DNA from: Ligustrum vulgare
Lineage: Eukaryota; Streptophyta; Magnoliopsida; Lamiales; Oleaceae
Length of the DNA: 64,000 nucleotides
Direction of reading: 5' to 3'
Assembly: GCA_963555705.1 (NCBI GenBank)
Contig: OY743174.1
Location: 62,890,234-62,954,233 of the forward strand
Part shown: piece by piece, positions 12,759 through 25,082 of the stretch
Position numbering within the stretch: the first letter of the stretch is position 1
Layout: each line of letters begins with the position of its first letter
Notes under the pieces: model-generated
The model's database searches: none
Told to the model about the DNA's origin: nothing
What the model saw: only the letters and a program-made list of their open reading frames with translations
Translations under genes and position numbers: made by a program

Positions 12759-12918
12759 GCCTTCGTTTGGTAACACTGTTTGATTTATAAATTGATTTAT
12801 TTATGATTTTGAGGTAAAAAGTAGTGGTTGAAAATTGAAGAGAGAAAAGTATGTGATTAAAAAATAATTTAAAAAAATATATGATTTATAAATCAAAAAA
12901 AGACATTTACCAAAAGGT
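12759..12918. mobile_element. MITE family 2 (TTTGGTAA ends)
   Basis: The left end is CTTCGTTTGGTAACACTG and the right end CATTTACCAAAAGG, an imperfect inverted repeat. The inside has the typical GGTTGAAAATTGAAGAGAGAAAA. The right flank (12919-13010) holds a duplicated CTTAATCTTATT..ATTGAGGGCC followed by a short GC-rich stretch. Confidence 0.5.
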
Positions 12919-13808
12919 GACTTAATCTTATTATTTATTAATTGAGGGCCCCGGCCCTGTGGCTTAATCTTATTAATTGATTGAGGGCCTCGCGCCCCCG
13001 CCCCGTCTAGCTTATTTTTCAAACAAGCTAACATAGTAAATTAGTATTAGCACCCGTGCGTTGCACGGAAAAAAATTATAATTATTAATTAATGAATAAT
13101 TAACTAAATATATTCAATAATTAATGAAAATGTGAGAAATATATAACGAAAACAATTAAATTCATATTTTATGAGAAAGAATATGAAGAAACATAAAAGT
13201 TTCAATAGCAAAATTCAATGTAAATTACAAAACACTTCTTTAAAATTTAGGATCCTTAAAATTTAGGATATTAAAACTTTTCAATTTAATTGTGCAGAAC
13301 ATCAATCAATACATGAAAAAGAATTGCACGTGAATTAAATTTATTTATTGAAAATAACAATGTTTTTTTATTTCTTGCGTTAATGTTGTTCAACGTTACA
13401 AATAATATTTTTGTATATATTTTTAATAATGTCAAAATATAATAATGATAAAAAAATAAAAATAAATAAAATTTCTATTTCTCAAACGAAAATGGTTTTT
13501 TTTTTTTTTTTTTGCCATTCTTGAATGTTACATAATTTGTCCTTGAAATTCATATTAAAATGATCCAACTAATGAATCAATGCATTATAGAATTGATTAA
13601 ACAAAGTTAGATAAAGAAAAAAAGATTAAACAATTTGTCAGTACCAATACACTGATCCTCATGTAGTGGGGAATGAGTGTCAATTCAATGGTGTTGTTGA
13701 TACTTAATGATCATAAGTCAGACAAATAACTGTCACAATTTGACCGTAAGGAAGACAAAAAAAAATGGAGAGCAGTTTAGGCGGGAAAATATGGGCCAAC
13801 TATCATGT

Positions 13809-13809
<1 letters not shown>

Positions 13810-13852
<43 letters not shown>
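13810..13852. repeat. (AAT)n microsatellite
   Basis: About 14 AAT units inside Helitron B. The apparent poly-Asn frame here is an artefact. Confidence 0.9.
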
Positions 13853-14200
13853 GATTAAGATTAAGATAAGATTTCTCCCGTACACAAAATGCATAAAAAA
13901 TAATATATTAAAATAATTAATAAAATTTTACAAACAATAAAACTACTTCAAATTATAATAGCTTCTTTGAGTAATAAAAATCAATTTATATAAATAAGTA
14001 GTAAATGATTATTAAGTTTTCCACATTTTTTCACAAAAAATAGAAATAAAAAATGAAGTTGTTGTTCGAGAAAAAATTGATATTATTTTTTATCGAAAAT
14101 AACAGATATTTGCACATTGTTTGGAGTTGCGTTTTTAAGTATTAAAATGAACATCCTTAATAATTTCAATTTAATTTCCCATTGTACTAAACCATCATCA

Positions 14201-14385
14201 AGCCCCTATGTGGTACCTATTATTTTTAAATCTCATCTTTTAAAAACTCATTTTCAACCACACATTATACCAATAAAATAATCTACACATAAGTTCAAAA
14301 ATATTCTCCAATTTTTAACTACACATTCTCCAAAAAATTTATTATTCCAAACCACGTTATTCCAAATAATGGGTCTTAAACATGG
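14201..14385. mobile_element. MITE family 1, intact short copy
   Basis: The ends AGCCCCTATGTGGTACCTATTATTTTT and CCAAATAATGGGTCTTAAACATGG are inverted copies of each other with mismatches. The inside carries CATTTTCAACCACACATT, AATAAAATAATCTACACATAA and ACTACACATTCTCC, shared with 35503-35669. Confidence 0.6.
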
Positions 14386-16373
14386 AACAAATGCAGTCAA
14401 CACGTCATCCATAACATAGTAATTAATTTCACTATGTAAAATGATTTCCATAATACCATTCAAATGTATATCAATGTGATGACATAATAATTAGTTTTAG
14501 TTTCAATAAATTATTAATTATCATCAGTACCTCTTACGTTGATGCAAGCAAGTTTAATTCAAATAATTAAAAAAAACGAATAGTTATCGTTTTCTAAAAA
14601 AAAATTACTTAAAATCTATTAAGAAGTGTAAACAAACTTATTTGTCACTAATATTTTTAACTAAACAAAAAAGAACAAATATTAAAGTTTAATAAAATAT
14701 TAATCTAATTAATGCACAAATAATGCACGAAAAAGTAAAACTATTTTTGTTTTTCAAAGTTAATGTGTAGTTTTCCAAATGTATTAATTTATTTATAAAA
14801 TTTATTTTTTATAAAGCAATTAATGATGAATATTAATGCATTCCAATTTTTGGAAAGTATTTTATAGTGGAAAACAAAAATGTACGGAAGTTGCAATTTA
14901 ATAATATGAATTTTGATAAGTGCTTATTAATTTTTAATGCTTATACATAATTTCTCCCGTGTACAAAATGCATAAAAATTAATATTATATTAAAATAATT
15001 ATTAAAATTTTACAAACAATAAAACTACTTCAAATTATAATAGTTATATTAAAAAATTTTATAATTTTTTTATCATCAACTCTTTATTAATTTCCACATC
15101 TTGCCTTTTGAGAAGATTCTCGTTCAATATATTTGTTTTGTTGGCAAAAAATACTTATTTATCTTTCATATTTTTAAATAATCAAAATAAATAATTAATA
15201 CAAAAGTAAAAAAAAAATATTTGCACATCCTTTCAATGCAAATTAACAGATTATTTGAATAGAAATTGCGATTAGAAATAAAATTTATTAATTAATTGAA
15301 TGTTATAAATAACAATGCGATTAAAAAAAGTTAAGGATATAAAAACAAAACAAAACAAATACTGAAGATCTATCTTGCAATTAAACTATGGTGTACATTT
15401 TAAAAAAATGTGTTGTATGAATATAGTTCCCTAAATATAATTAGCTTGATTTTCAAAATATGAAAAACACGTACAATGGAATGACTCACTGGTGTTAAAA
15501 CAATTACAAATTTGGATGGATTAATGAGTGAAGTGGATGAATTGGGATATAAAAAAATGTTATGGCAACAATTATTTCTTGTAGGATCCATAAAAATTGC
15601 AGGAAAAAAAATAAAAATAAAATATATATATATAGACAAACTATTAGTATTCAATACATGTGGCTAAGTGCCTATTTACAATGCATTACTTTCCCACATT
15701 AAATGTCTCATTAATTGTCAACGACTCATTTCCCAATTCCGGAAATTCAATTGAAAAAAAAAAAAAATCCAAAAATAGAAACTGTAAATGGGCGGGAAAA
15801 ATTTTTGACGGCTGTTCTGCTTTAATATATAACTAGTGAATCATCCCGTGAGATGCACGGAAAGAAACGTTTAAATAAAAATAATCCTATTCGAAATTAA
15901 ATGAATCCTTAAACAAAATAAATAACATTTACAAATAAGATATAAGTTTATCATTTATTAGTTTCATGTATAAATATCAACCTTTTAGGGAGAAGTCATA
16001 CATGCGAAAATGATTGTGTCTGACTCTTATTGATAGTCATGGCATATGACACCATCAATGAATTTTTTTTTTTTTTTTTGAAATCTAATAAGTATCCTAA
16101 AATTCGAATGGCTCAATGATATCCTTTGAATAAAGAACTTGCGTCCTGCATTACTGTCAGATAGAATTTGACCTTATAGAATATGATCGTCAAGTTTTGT
16201 AACGATTATTCAATATCTCCTCAAACCAAAAATTCGCCTTGCAAAATGAACACTTAAATGTAGGATCTCCAGTATTCATATACTCTGAACATTCAAACAA
16301 TAGATGAAATACTTAATAATAGAGATCATGCATATAAAAGACAAAATTCAATATTTTGACTATTGACAATGAA

Positions 16374-16374
16374 A

Positions 16375-16428
<54 letters not shown>
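16374..16428. repeat. (AAT)n microsatellite
   Basis: About 18 AAT units inside Helitron C. Confidence 0.9.
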
Positions 16429-17192
16429 TGAGAGGTTGACAAAGATATTGCATCAAATTTATGATATTTTAGGTTTTCAATATTTAAACAACGTAATTAT
16501 TTTCTGATTGAAATTATAATTTAGTATTGATCATCTTAATTTTTAGTTAATTAAATTGGGAGACAATTTATATATTATTGTGAAAAAAATCATAAAATTT
16601 GAATTAAAATATAGCAAAAAATATCTTGGTATGGTTAATTACTTTTTTAAACTTTAAAATTAACAGTTAGGACAAAAACCATTAATAACTATATCATTTC
16701 AAATAATATAGATAAATTTGTTAAACGTTAATGTTAAAAAATGTGATATGAGACTTTTTTTGGAATAAAAAATTAATTAAGAATTAAATGTAATTATCAT
16801 TGAAATAATTTTGATAAATAATGCAATATAGGAAAGAACTTCAATAGATATATGTAATAAATAAGTCAAAAATAGGATTTAGTTATAAAAATTTCAATAC
16901 AACATGATTTATAAAAATACGAATGTGTATAAATTTTAAATATAATTTTAATTGAGAATTTGACATTGGATCTGTATAACTGAAGCAAATATTTATCCAC
17001 AAAATTAAGACCAATAAAATATCACAATTATTATAAGAAATTAATTACGTATTAAATGTAATTATCTATAAAAATATTTAATAATTTAATAATACGCTAT
17101 AAAAAAGAGCTCCAATTTTTAGATGTACTAAATAACTAAAAATAAGATTATTTATAAAAAATTATACATATGATGTGATTTATAATTTAGTA

Positions 17193-17352
17193 CTCCCTCC
17201 GTCCCATAAAGATAGTCATCTACTCATTTTCACACAGATTAAGGACAAAAAGGAATATAAAATATTAATTTCACTCTTAAAAAATAAAGTAGACTATCTT
17301 TTTGAGACGGACAAAAAAGAAATAATAGACTATTTTTGTAGGACGGAGAGAG
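17193..17352. mobile_element. Stowaway MITE (Tc1/mariner type)
   Basis: The ends CTCCCTCCGTCCCATAAA and the inverse of GGACGGAGAGAG are the well-known Stowaway termini. TA dinucleotides flank it on both sides (17191-17192 and 17353-17354). Inner inverted parts also match (AGATAGTC / GACTATCTTT-like). 160 bp, non-coding. The 68-codon open frame here is chance. Confidence 0.9.
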
Positions 17353-18687
17353 TATTATCTAGTAATAAAATGTCGACATAATTTTTAACTGAAATTTTTA
17401 CTTTGAATTTGTATAACTGGAAACAAATATTTATTTGTAAGATTGAAAACGTTAGAAGAACACATTTTTTTATGAAAAGAGAGATTTTGACACAAAAAAA
17501 GTCAAATATAAATAAGTAAAACCAAACAAATTATCGTTCTTATATTATAAAAAATGAAAAACAACTTCTCGGTAAAAACAAATTTAAAAAAAAAAAAAAA
17601 AATTCTAGTTTCTTGTTTTTATTATTTTTTATACAATGTGATATACAATTTCATCAAATATATATACCGACCCATGAATAATACATTTTTTCTTCACTTA
17701 AGCCCAAAACTATTCTAAATAGCTCAACATTAGTTAACACATTGCAACCCCAACAGAGAAATATAGAACATAATATAAATAGACTATTAACAAATCCTCT
17801 TATTAGTCCAAAATAATTTTGCATTCTATATTGTTTTCGAAGCTTTCTCTATAATATTAATGTTTTAATATTTTTTTCTTTTTTGTCAGAAACTCAAATC
17901 TATGTTCAATGACTCAAAATATCACAGGTCTTGAAGAAAAGAGTAGTGCCAATCCTTTTTACTTTTTCAAAAAGTAATTTACGATTTTTTACTTTCAACT
18001 GGTTTGTAATATTAATAACTAATAAGTATTACCACCGCACCATAAATTTTGAATCATAAAACGTGATAAATAGAAGGTGGAGTGGAGGAGTTATGTTAAA
18101 CAGTACACATTTTTTCAAGGAATTAACCCTTTAATTGAATATTTTATTATTGTGTATATCTTCATAATAATTATATATAACAGAAATGAAAGAGGTTGTA
18201 TATCGGGAAATGGAAAACAAAAAAGGATATAGAAAACAAAAATGAATAAACAGATTTTGAAAAATGGGAAAAAAATGACACAAATTCTGAAAAAGTGAAA
18301 AAGGGGAAAAAAAACTGGTTTTCCAGTGTAATTAGGCAGCGAGAAATAGAAACCATATAAACACAATAAATACTGAAGAATATAAGTAGACGTCAGCGAT
18401 TTTGAAAATAATAAATAAATATTGAGGGCCCAACTATTTTTGAAGTTGATTATTGGATGAGAGATATGAGTAGTGTGAACATGATAAATATTGAAGTCCC
18501 CAAAAATTGAAAATAAATAAATAAAATCTGCACATAGTACAAGAGTTTTGGAGGGAAACAGTGAAGTTGACTGGGGTTGACTCAGCTACTTTTATATATT
18601 ATATAGATAATATAGATATAGATTTAATTTTATTTAAAACAAGTTATTGACCAAAAATATGTACTATTTTTTTATTACATACCATGT

Positions 18688-18918
18688 ACGGGACCGTTCG
18701 GCGGTCAATTAAAATGCCAAATTAATACACTAAAAGATAAAAAAGACAACAAATTTAATTTACACAATTTTTCAAATCACTTTTTAATCATCCATATTTA
18801 CTCTCTCCAATTACAAAATTTCTCAAATCAATTTTTAACCCCACATCTTATCTAAAAAAACACAAATAAACTAACAAAATAATTTAAATTTCTTTCCCTT
18901 ATCGGCCGAACATAGCCT
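18688..18918. mobile_element. MITE-like element, family 2 relative
   Basis: It begins CGGGACCGTTCGGCGGTC and ends ATCGGCCGAACATAGCC, an imperfect inverted repeat. The interior has TTTTTCAAATCACTTTTTAATC and CAATTTTTAACCCCACAT, like the other small elements here. A target duplication was not found. Confidence 0.45.
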
Positions 18919-19103
18919 AAATTGCAGCAGTACTATGAATGCAATGGGTTGGGTGAATGTTCCGAAGTACCATCAATTTAATTGACATTACAAGTCGAAA
19001 TCATTAAACAGTTGATTGATGTTCTAGAATAAATAAAACGTCAAAGTCCATCTCTCCAATTGACTCTGAAGAAGAAAAATAGATATACTAGAAGAGACCG
19101 GGT

Positions 19104-19150
19104 TTGATCCCACACGAGGATATCCCGTGGATATCCACGTGTGGGATCAA
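19104..19150. repeat. Perfect long hairpin left of the FAR1-like pseudogene
   Basis: The left arm TTGATCCCACACGAGGATATCC and the right arm GGATATCCACGTGTGGGATCAA are complementary over about 22 bp with one mismatch, and the loop is CGT. The position just outside the transposase-like pseudogene suggests an element end, but no matching sequence is found at the other side. Confidence 0.7.
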
Positions 19151-19470
19151 TATTAATCTTTTTTTAATTTTAATTTTCGTTTTTGGTTTTTGGTTTTTTT
19201 TTTTTAACGTTGGACTTTTTTTTTTCGCCGATTTTTTTTTTCATTTTAAATTTTTTTAATTAAACCTCGTTGTTAAAATTAAATATCGTGAATTGAGACA
19301 ATTTTTTATTACAACATTGCGAAAATAAAATAATACAATTAAATTTCAATTATTCATTCTCATAATCCGTATACATCATAGTGGAAGAAGTTGGGAGGTT
19401 GGTAGGCATTCGCCTGAACGGGGTGATAGGGTTCTGCCTGAAATGAGTTTTGTGAATAAGATTGTGTATG

Positions 19471-21690
19471 CTATGTTGTTGCCTCTTCTGATTCATGTGA
19501 GTAGAGATGGGGATGATAGGCATTGTTTTCTGTTGACAGCACGTCCAGACATTTTCGATTGTCATGTCCGGGTCTACTACAGATTCCGCATACTCGATTT
19601 GCTTGCTTCATTGATTTTTCCTTTGAGGACTTTATTCGTTTTCCATTGCCCTTGGCTCTTACAAATTCTGGATTCCTAACCGAAGTATCCCCATGTGTGA
19701 CTTTGCATTTACCTTTAGTTGATGATGTGGTTACTCCCTCCGTCACAAGTAAATCATTCACTCCAATTTTCATGTCTCTTAACCCGTTAAGCACGTAATC
19801 TGTAGAGATTTGAGATAGCGACGCATTATCAAATAGATTGTTTGATTCTGCCCTCATTGCTCAAAGACGTGAGGGAATTGGCATTTGTTTGTTGAACGAG
19901 GGTGGTGCGTTGAAAACTGGACTCGATTTTGCGTCCTTTGTCCACCTGAGAATGATATAACATGGAGGCAACTTGTAAATGTTTCTATGTGTGAGATACC
20001 TTAATAAATGTCAGCATGGGATGCCCTCACATGTCCACATCTCACATTCGCAGTAGGAGAATTCAATCTCTTTGTTGTAAGAAACTTCCCGTCGTCGACC
20101 ATGGTCATCCCCCTCTAACTGGCGTTCGACCTCATATATTTTTACAATAAGCGAATTTGTAACACGACGTATCCCGTACAATGTGCTTTGAGAAAGCTCC
20201 TCCTGAAATAGGAAAAAATTTTGTTTCGTGTACTCCTTAGACATCTGCTCTTCCATCACGAAGTGTGTCCTCAACCGAGGAAGCTGACTCGAATTAATGT
20301 GGTCTTCATATTGTTCCTCGTGCCTCTGGTGCGCAATAGCACCGTCAAACCTTGTTATAAAATCCATCAAGGTGTGATGCCTATTCACGTACCACTTCAT
20401 GAAGGAATGGGGCGACTCGACACTTTGGCTGCTCGACATTCCACCAGAAAAGTATGGTTTCACGTACGCCGGTACCCAGTGCCCCCGTATCTCATACATA
20501 TTTTGCAGCCATTCGTTGTTTCCCAAAGTAGTGCTACTCATTAATATCTCCCACCTGCTTTCGAACTCCTCCACAGTTTCTGACTGATAGATTATATTCA
20601 TTAGGATACCCTTGTACATTGCAAACAGTACGGGTCCCAATTTTTCAAACAATTTGTATGTAATGTGCCACAAACACAATCGATGGAATGCAGAAGGGAA
20701 AACATTAGATATAGCATTACCTATTTCCTGATCTTGGTATGTGATAATAAGCCCGGGGGCCTCGTGTGTTGGCATGGCTTCCAAGAACTTTGCGAACAAC
20801 CACTCAAAAGATTCTATTGTCTCATCGCTCAAGAGGCCACAACCAAATAAAATTGTCTGGCGATGGTGATTAATTCCTACGAATGGTGCAAGGATCATAC
20901 CATATTTGTTTGTGTTTTAGGTTGTGTCAAACACAAGACAGTCCCCGAATATAGTATAATTGTTTCGCGACTCCAAATCTGCCCAAAAACAACGTCTGAA
21001 AGTCCCGTCACCAAAGGCCTCGTATTTACAGAAATAATTTTCATCCCGTCGCCTCTCATTGGCCATGTACTGTATATACGTTTATGTGTCCTGCCCCATC
21101 AGCCCCAAACGTTGGTCCCTTCGAGCATTTCTGACATCTCGCTCGAGGTGTCCCATCGACGATGGCTCGCCTTTCTCCACTTCCATTATTCGAATTTGTT
21201 GCCACGTTGGTACATTTGCGACAGACAACTGTTCGGCTTGGCACCTCCTAGCCTCTGAAAATTCACGGTGTGAGCGTAGAAAATGGACATCTTCTTGTGA
21301 GCTAAGAGGGTGATTGTGTTGCTCATAAAACGATGTGACACCCCATGTGTCCGCACTTAAACGCCGACTGATCGACAACTGTGCCTTATAATCTGTTCTC
21401 GTGTGCGACCGATTTCTCTCCCTGGTCCTTGGTTGTTGGTGCTTTTTCTCATTCTGCAATCGAAGATCGGTCTTCCCTTGTTTTGCACAAGTAAATTGCT
21501 TCCACCAAACCTCGCCCGTATCCTTTCTCTTTTTACTACTATGACGACGCACACTAAATCCGCATGCTTTAGCATACGTATTCTAAAAGTCGAATGCTTC
21601 ATCAATAGAAGAGAATCTTTGTCCTTCTTGCGGAAGTTGATCGTGGCTTACTTGTGACACAAACACGTCACTTTCGCTCTCCACTTACTT
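19471..21690 (-). pseudogene. FAR1-related / MULE transposase-like gene, decayed
   Basis: Read from 21690 down, the order is: an N-terminal FAR1 DNA-binding domain (KACGFSVRRHSSKKRKDTGE, then a WGVTSFYEQHNHPL zinc-ligand stretch) in 21600-21100; a MULE transposase core (GMILAPFVGINHHRQ, ESFEWLF, HRLCLWHI) in 20898-20350; a SWIM zinc finger (CECEMWTCEGIPC) near 20040; and a C-terminal CCHC knuckle (CGICSRPGHDNRKC) near 19580. Family members are either domesticated light-signalling transcription factors (FAR1/FRS) or Mutator-like transposases. Several in-frame stops break it: TAG in the FAR1 domain near 21580, two TAA stops near 21080 and 20910, and TGA in the SWIM domain at about 20010. The otherwise uninterrupted reading suggests fairly recent loss. 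No intron is evident. It could be the relic of an autonomous MULE, but no long TIRs were identified. Confidence 0.85.
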
Positions 21691-21919
21691 GCCTAATTAT
21701 GGAATAAAAATGAAGAACAATTTTTTTTTTTATTGCAAAATAGGAGTATGGAAGTAATTTGGTATTGAAATTTTGTGGAGAAATAATTGTATTGTAAATG
21801 TGTAGAGCATGAAAGAATTTGATGTTCACATTTTGTGAAAAACTGGAACATATATATAGTGTAAAAAAAAAATATAGCTGTTGGAAGGGAAAAAATAAAA
21901 TAAGATAAAATAATTAAAA

Positions 21920-21963
21920 GTGACCGTTGCATGGCAACGGTCACCGGTCACCTGCTAGGTGAC
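21920..21963. repeat. Two adjacent perfect hairpins right of the FAR1-like pseudogene
   Basis: GTGACCGTTGC-ATG-GCAACGGTCAC (11-bp perfect arms, 21920-21944) is followed after two bases by GTCACCT-GCT-AGGTGAC (7-bp arms, 21947-21963). The two hairpins share the GGTCACC core. Their sequence differs from the hairpin on the other side of the pseudogene. Confidence 0.7.
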
Positions 21964-21989
21964 GTTCAAAGATTTTTTTTTTTTTTCAA

Positions 21990-23284
21990 TTAGGAGCCCC
22001 CATAAACCACACAATTCTTCAAATCAATCTCTAATCATACACATTTTCTCTATCACATTTTAACCATCTATCTTTCTCGAAAAATGTAAAAAAATTGTTT
22101 TTTCAATCCTCTACAGTGTCGAATAGTCACTTACAATAAAATAGTTGTCTAAAACTTTTTAGACGAGTATTGTCCTAATTTGAGACGGACTAGTGAAGTG
22201 GTGGGTGTTTCGATGGTTTAAATTAATTGATTTAAATCGTTTGATTTGGGTATATTTGGTTGTATGCTTTTATTCAAGTTGATTTGAACAAGAAATTCAA
22301 GAAATTGAAATGTTCGATTCAACTAGGAGTTGGATTGAAAATGAATCGTCACACGTCATGCTTATTTCGACAAATGTCAATTATGTTATCAAAAACCGTA
22401 TAATTTTTTGTTTTTAAAGAAATTTAAATGCTCCCATCTGAATTGGGCCATGAATTAGTCCAAAGTCTAAACCGACTAACTCGACTAAACCAATTGAAGC
22501 ATGTTCGGTTCGTGTTGGTTCGGTTTTATACCCATGTTCAAGTCGACTTGGGTTGAGTATTCAATAAATCGAGATGTCTAATTCTATTTCAAGTCGAGTA
22601 AAAAAAATGAATCGATCGACAACGAAACATGACAATGTTTACTACGACTTGTATTTATAATCGGTCATTGTAAATCTAGTTGCCCTTTTACTTGCAAAGT
22701 TCGTGTTACACGTAAGAACATCCATTTTGGCTCTCGAGAACAACTTCAAAATCTCTAGTGCTTCTCATTGTAATATGAGGATTTTTTTTTTTCTAATTCT
22801 CGAGGCTCAAAATTTATATTGGTTGAGAGGCAACCCTCAATAATTCATTGAAAACACCAAAGATTCTATCTTCTACATTAGACAAATGAAAAAAATAAAA
22901 TAAAAATGAATCCCAACAAAAATTCAGGTAGATATTTCAAAACATGAAATTAATCAAGTAGTTTTCATCGTAATCGTCTTCGAAGTAGATACTGTACGTT
23001 GATTTTCGTGATGAAAATATGGTTTTGGAAATAATAACGAGACATTAATTAGTAGATTACATCCAAACCGAGAAACGGGTTTGGACGACTTCCACTGAGT
23101 ATAATGAATTAAGGGACTTCCGATCAAAAAAAAAAAAAAAAAAATGAATTAAGGGACTCATTAGCATCTAGACTGATAATGTTATTTACCGAACTCAATA
23201 TTATTTTGTTAACCTTTCCCTTAATTTCCTTAAAACGGAAATTGACAAACACTATATTTAAACACTTGACTTAAAATCATTTTA
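21990..23284. other. Intergenic repeats, no gene
   Basis: 22000-22090 resembles the inner part of the small MITEs (CTTCAAATCAATCTCTAATC, CACATTTTAACCATC). 22200-22640 holds low-complexity GGTTCGGTTT-type sequence seen in plant repeats. No coding frame is supported. Confidence 0.4.
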
Positions 23285-24220
23285 TGATGGAGATTGGTTT
23301 AATAAATCAAAAAATTTGTTAAATATTGAAAACTGACTAAAGTAACTTCGTGTCGATTTCGATCAAATATCCAAACCCGACCCAATCTGTTTAGGACTTG
23401 TAAGAGATCGAATACACTATCTTTCGAGGGGAATATGCCTAAAGCCTATTGAATAGAATTAATATGACGGAAATCCAACCTTGTAGATTGAAGATCCCAA
23501 GATCTTGATTTAATGGGACAACTATGTCTAAATGATTAGGAATAAAACACTTATTCTCATTCCTAAAATTTTAAGTGATATATAAAATGTGTATAAGGAT
23601 AAATATACATATATATATATTTTTAATGATTCGGAACTTTGAAATAGAAAGGTATGAGATCATCTATATAAGTGTGAAGTGGGGCCGCTTCTACGAAATT
23701 CGAGGCTTAATCTCTTAGAGCACTTATGAAACCAATAGCTGTCCATGACCAAAATGGACACAACCATGAGAACCAAATTGGTTAGATTAGTCATGGTATT
23801 GGTACAGTTGTTTGGGTTTACATAAACGGCTGGATAGTTCAAGACGTCACGTTCACCAACTAACCTTGTAAATCCGATTGTACTCAACTAAAGAATGTTC
23901 AAAGCCACAAGCTACCTATGTATTTTTTTTATTTTTTATTTTTGATAAAAAACACAAGCTACCTATCTTGATACTATAACTTATCGCATGTACTTCATTT
24001 CTTAGAGTTTGCATTTCATTCGCATTGTGTTACGCATATCGAAGAATTTCCATTCATGCGAAGATTGTTGGATATTGGTTTAATAAATCAAGAAATTGGT
24101 TAAGTATTGAAAACTAACTAAAATAACTTTGTGTCGACTTCGACCAAATATTCAAACCCGATACAATCCGTTTAGGCAAATTAGTTTGCCACTTCGCTGC
24201 TTCGGGGTGTAGAAGAATTT
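23285..24220 (+). repeat. Copia-type LTR fragments, two copies of one LTR 5' end
   Basis: TGTTGGATATTGGTTTAATAAATC at 24067 matches the start of the solo LTR at 58818 (minus strand), and homology runs through AATCCGTTTAGGCAAATT..TTTGCCACTTCGC to about 24218. A degenerate copy of the same start (ATGGAGATTGGTTTAATAAATC) lies at 23286 and runs to GTTTAGG at about 23395. Between them is LTR-like sequence with CTGTCCATGACCAAAATGGACA near 23740, a motif common in plant Copia LTRs. The 75-codon minus-strand frame here is chance. Confidence 0.5.
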
Positions 24221-24674
24221 AGATTTCTCTACATGTATTGAATGATATATTTAGAATCTCGAAATCAATATCGGATGAATGAGAAATTACAAAAAAAAAA
24301 TAAAATTATACACAAAAGTAACTTAAAAAAATTAGAGAAAAAAAAAAAAAAACTAAAAATCGGGTTTAAAACTCGGCCAGTTCCCAGTTGAACCGTTTAA
24401 AATCGGATTTTCTGACCAGGTTTTTTCTGGTCGATTTTTTAGGTAAACCAAACTTGTTTTCGGCTGGTTCCCAATTTTTCAGGTTGAATCAGTCGGTTCG
24501 GTCCGATTTTTAAAACATTACTTTTGAGTTTTAAGCTAATAAATTTAGTTTTACAAAACTTTTATAAATGAAAAAAATTTAAATGCATATTTCAATTTGG
24601 AAGTTCAAGTTCTAAAATTTGCCTCTAGGCTCTAGCTCAAAAATCTGAGATAGGGTTCTGTAGGGGGTATACAT

Positions 24675-25082
24675 AGGGATGTCAACGAATCGAGCCGAAG
24701 ATCAAGGCTCGAGCCAAGCCGAGCCAAAGCTCATCCTCAAAAATAAGGCTCGACTCGAGCTTTTTCCGAGTTGAGACGGGTCGAGCCGAGCCTAGCCAAG
24801 TCTCGAGCTTTCAAATTTTATTTTGTTTTTATAATAAAATTCATAAAATTCTTATTGAATATGTATATATACAACGAGTCGGCCGAGCTTGTGATTGAAT
24901 TTCAATGCTCGAACTTTTTGGACGGACTTTTTTTTTGCTCGAACCGAGTCAAGTTGAGCTAAAGCTCGTCTCTGAAAAAAATGTTCGGCTCGAGCTTTGA
25001 CTCGAGACTTCGGGCTGCGAGCCGAGCTAAACTCGAGTTCTTTTCGAACCGAGCCCGAGCGGCTAGCCATTTTGCCATCCCT
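24675..25082. mobile_element. 408-bp TIR element rich in GAGCCGAGC-type repeats
   Basis: The ends are AGGGATGTCAA and the inverse TTGCCATCCCT. The 9-bp direct repeat GGTATACAT flanks it at 24666-24674 and 25084-25092, with one extra base on the right. The 9-bp duplication fits Mutator-like insertion better than hAT (8 bp), although the TIR looks hAT-like. The interior consists of many GAGCCGAG/CTCGAGC motifs that pair with each other. The ORFs inside are repeat artefacts. Confidence 0.65.

Larger units (their letters stand above)
15833..18607 (-). mobile_element. Non-autonomous Helitron C nested in Helitron B
   Basis: The minus-strand 3' end is the hairpin CCGTGC ATC TCACGG (one mismatch), spacer GATGATTCA and CTAG at 15836-15833, followed by host T (A at 15832). 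The 5' end is TCTATATAATATATAAAAGTAG starting at 18607, preceded by host A (T at 18608). About 2.8 kb, non-coding. It contains an (AAT)n tract (16374-16428) and a Stowaway MITE (17193-17352). The two flanks join to give the 5' end of Helitron B, which supports the boundaries. Confidence 0.65.
13041..18616 (-). mobile_element. Non-autonomous Helitron B, split by Helitron C
   Basis: The minus-strand 3' end is the hairpin CCGTGC AAC GCACGG (13068-13054), a short spacer and CTAA at 13044-13041, next to host A at 13040. Its 5' end is split. The first bases TCTATATTA lie at 18616-18608, and the continuation TTATATATTAAAGCAG lies at 15832-15817, on the far side of Helitron C. Joined, they make a standard Helitron 5' terminus. 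Without C the element is about 2.8 kb and encodes no protein. It also holds an (AAT)n tract (13810-13852) and a family-1 MITE. Confidence 0.5.

Noticed and set aside
19735..19752. ACTCCCTCCGTCACAAG resembling a Stowaway end
   Set aside because: It lies within the coding part of the FAR1-like pseudogene, and no partner end or TA duplication is nearby.
20221..21657. Several plus-strand open frames of 60-130 codons
   Set aside because: They are antisense shadows of the minus-strand FAR1/MULE pseudogene.
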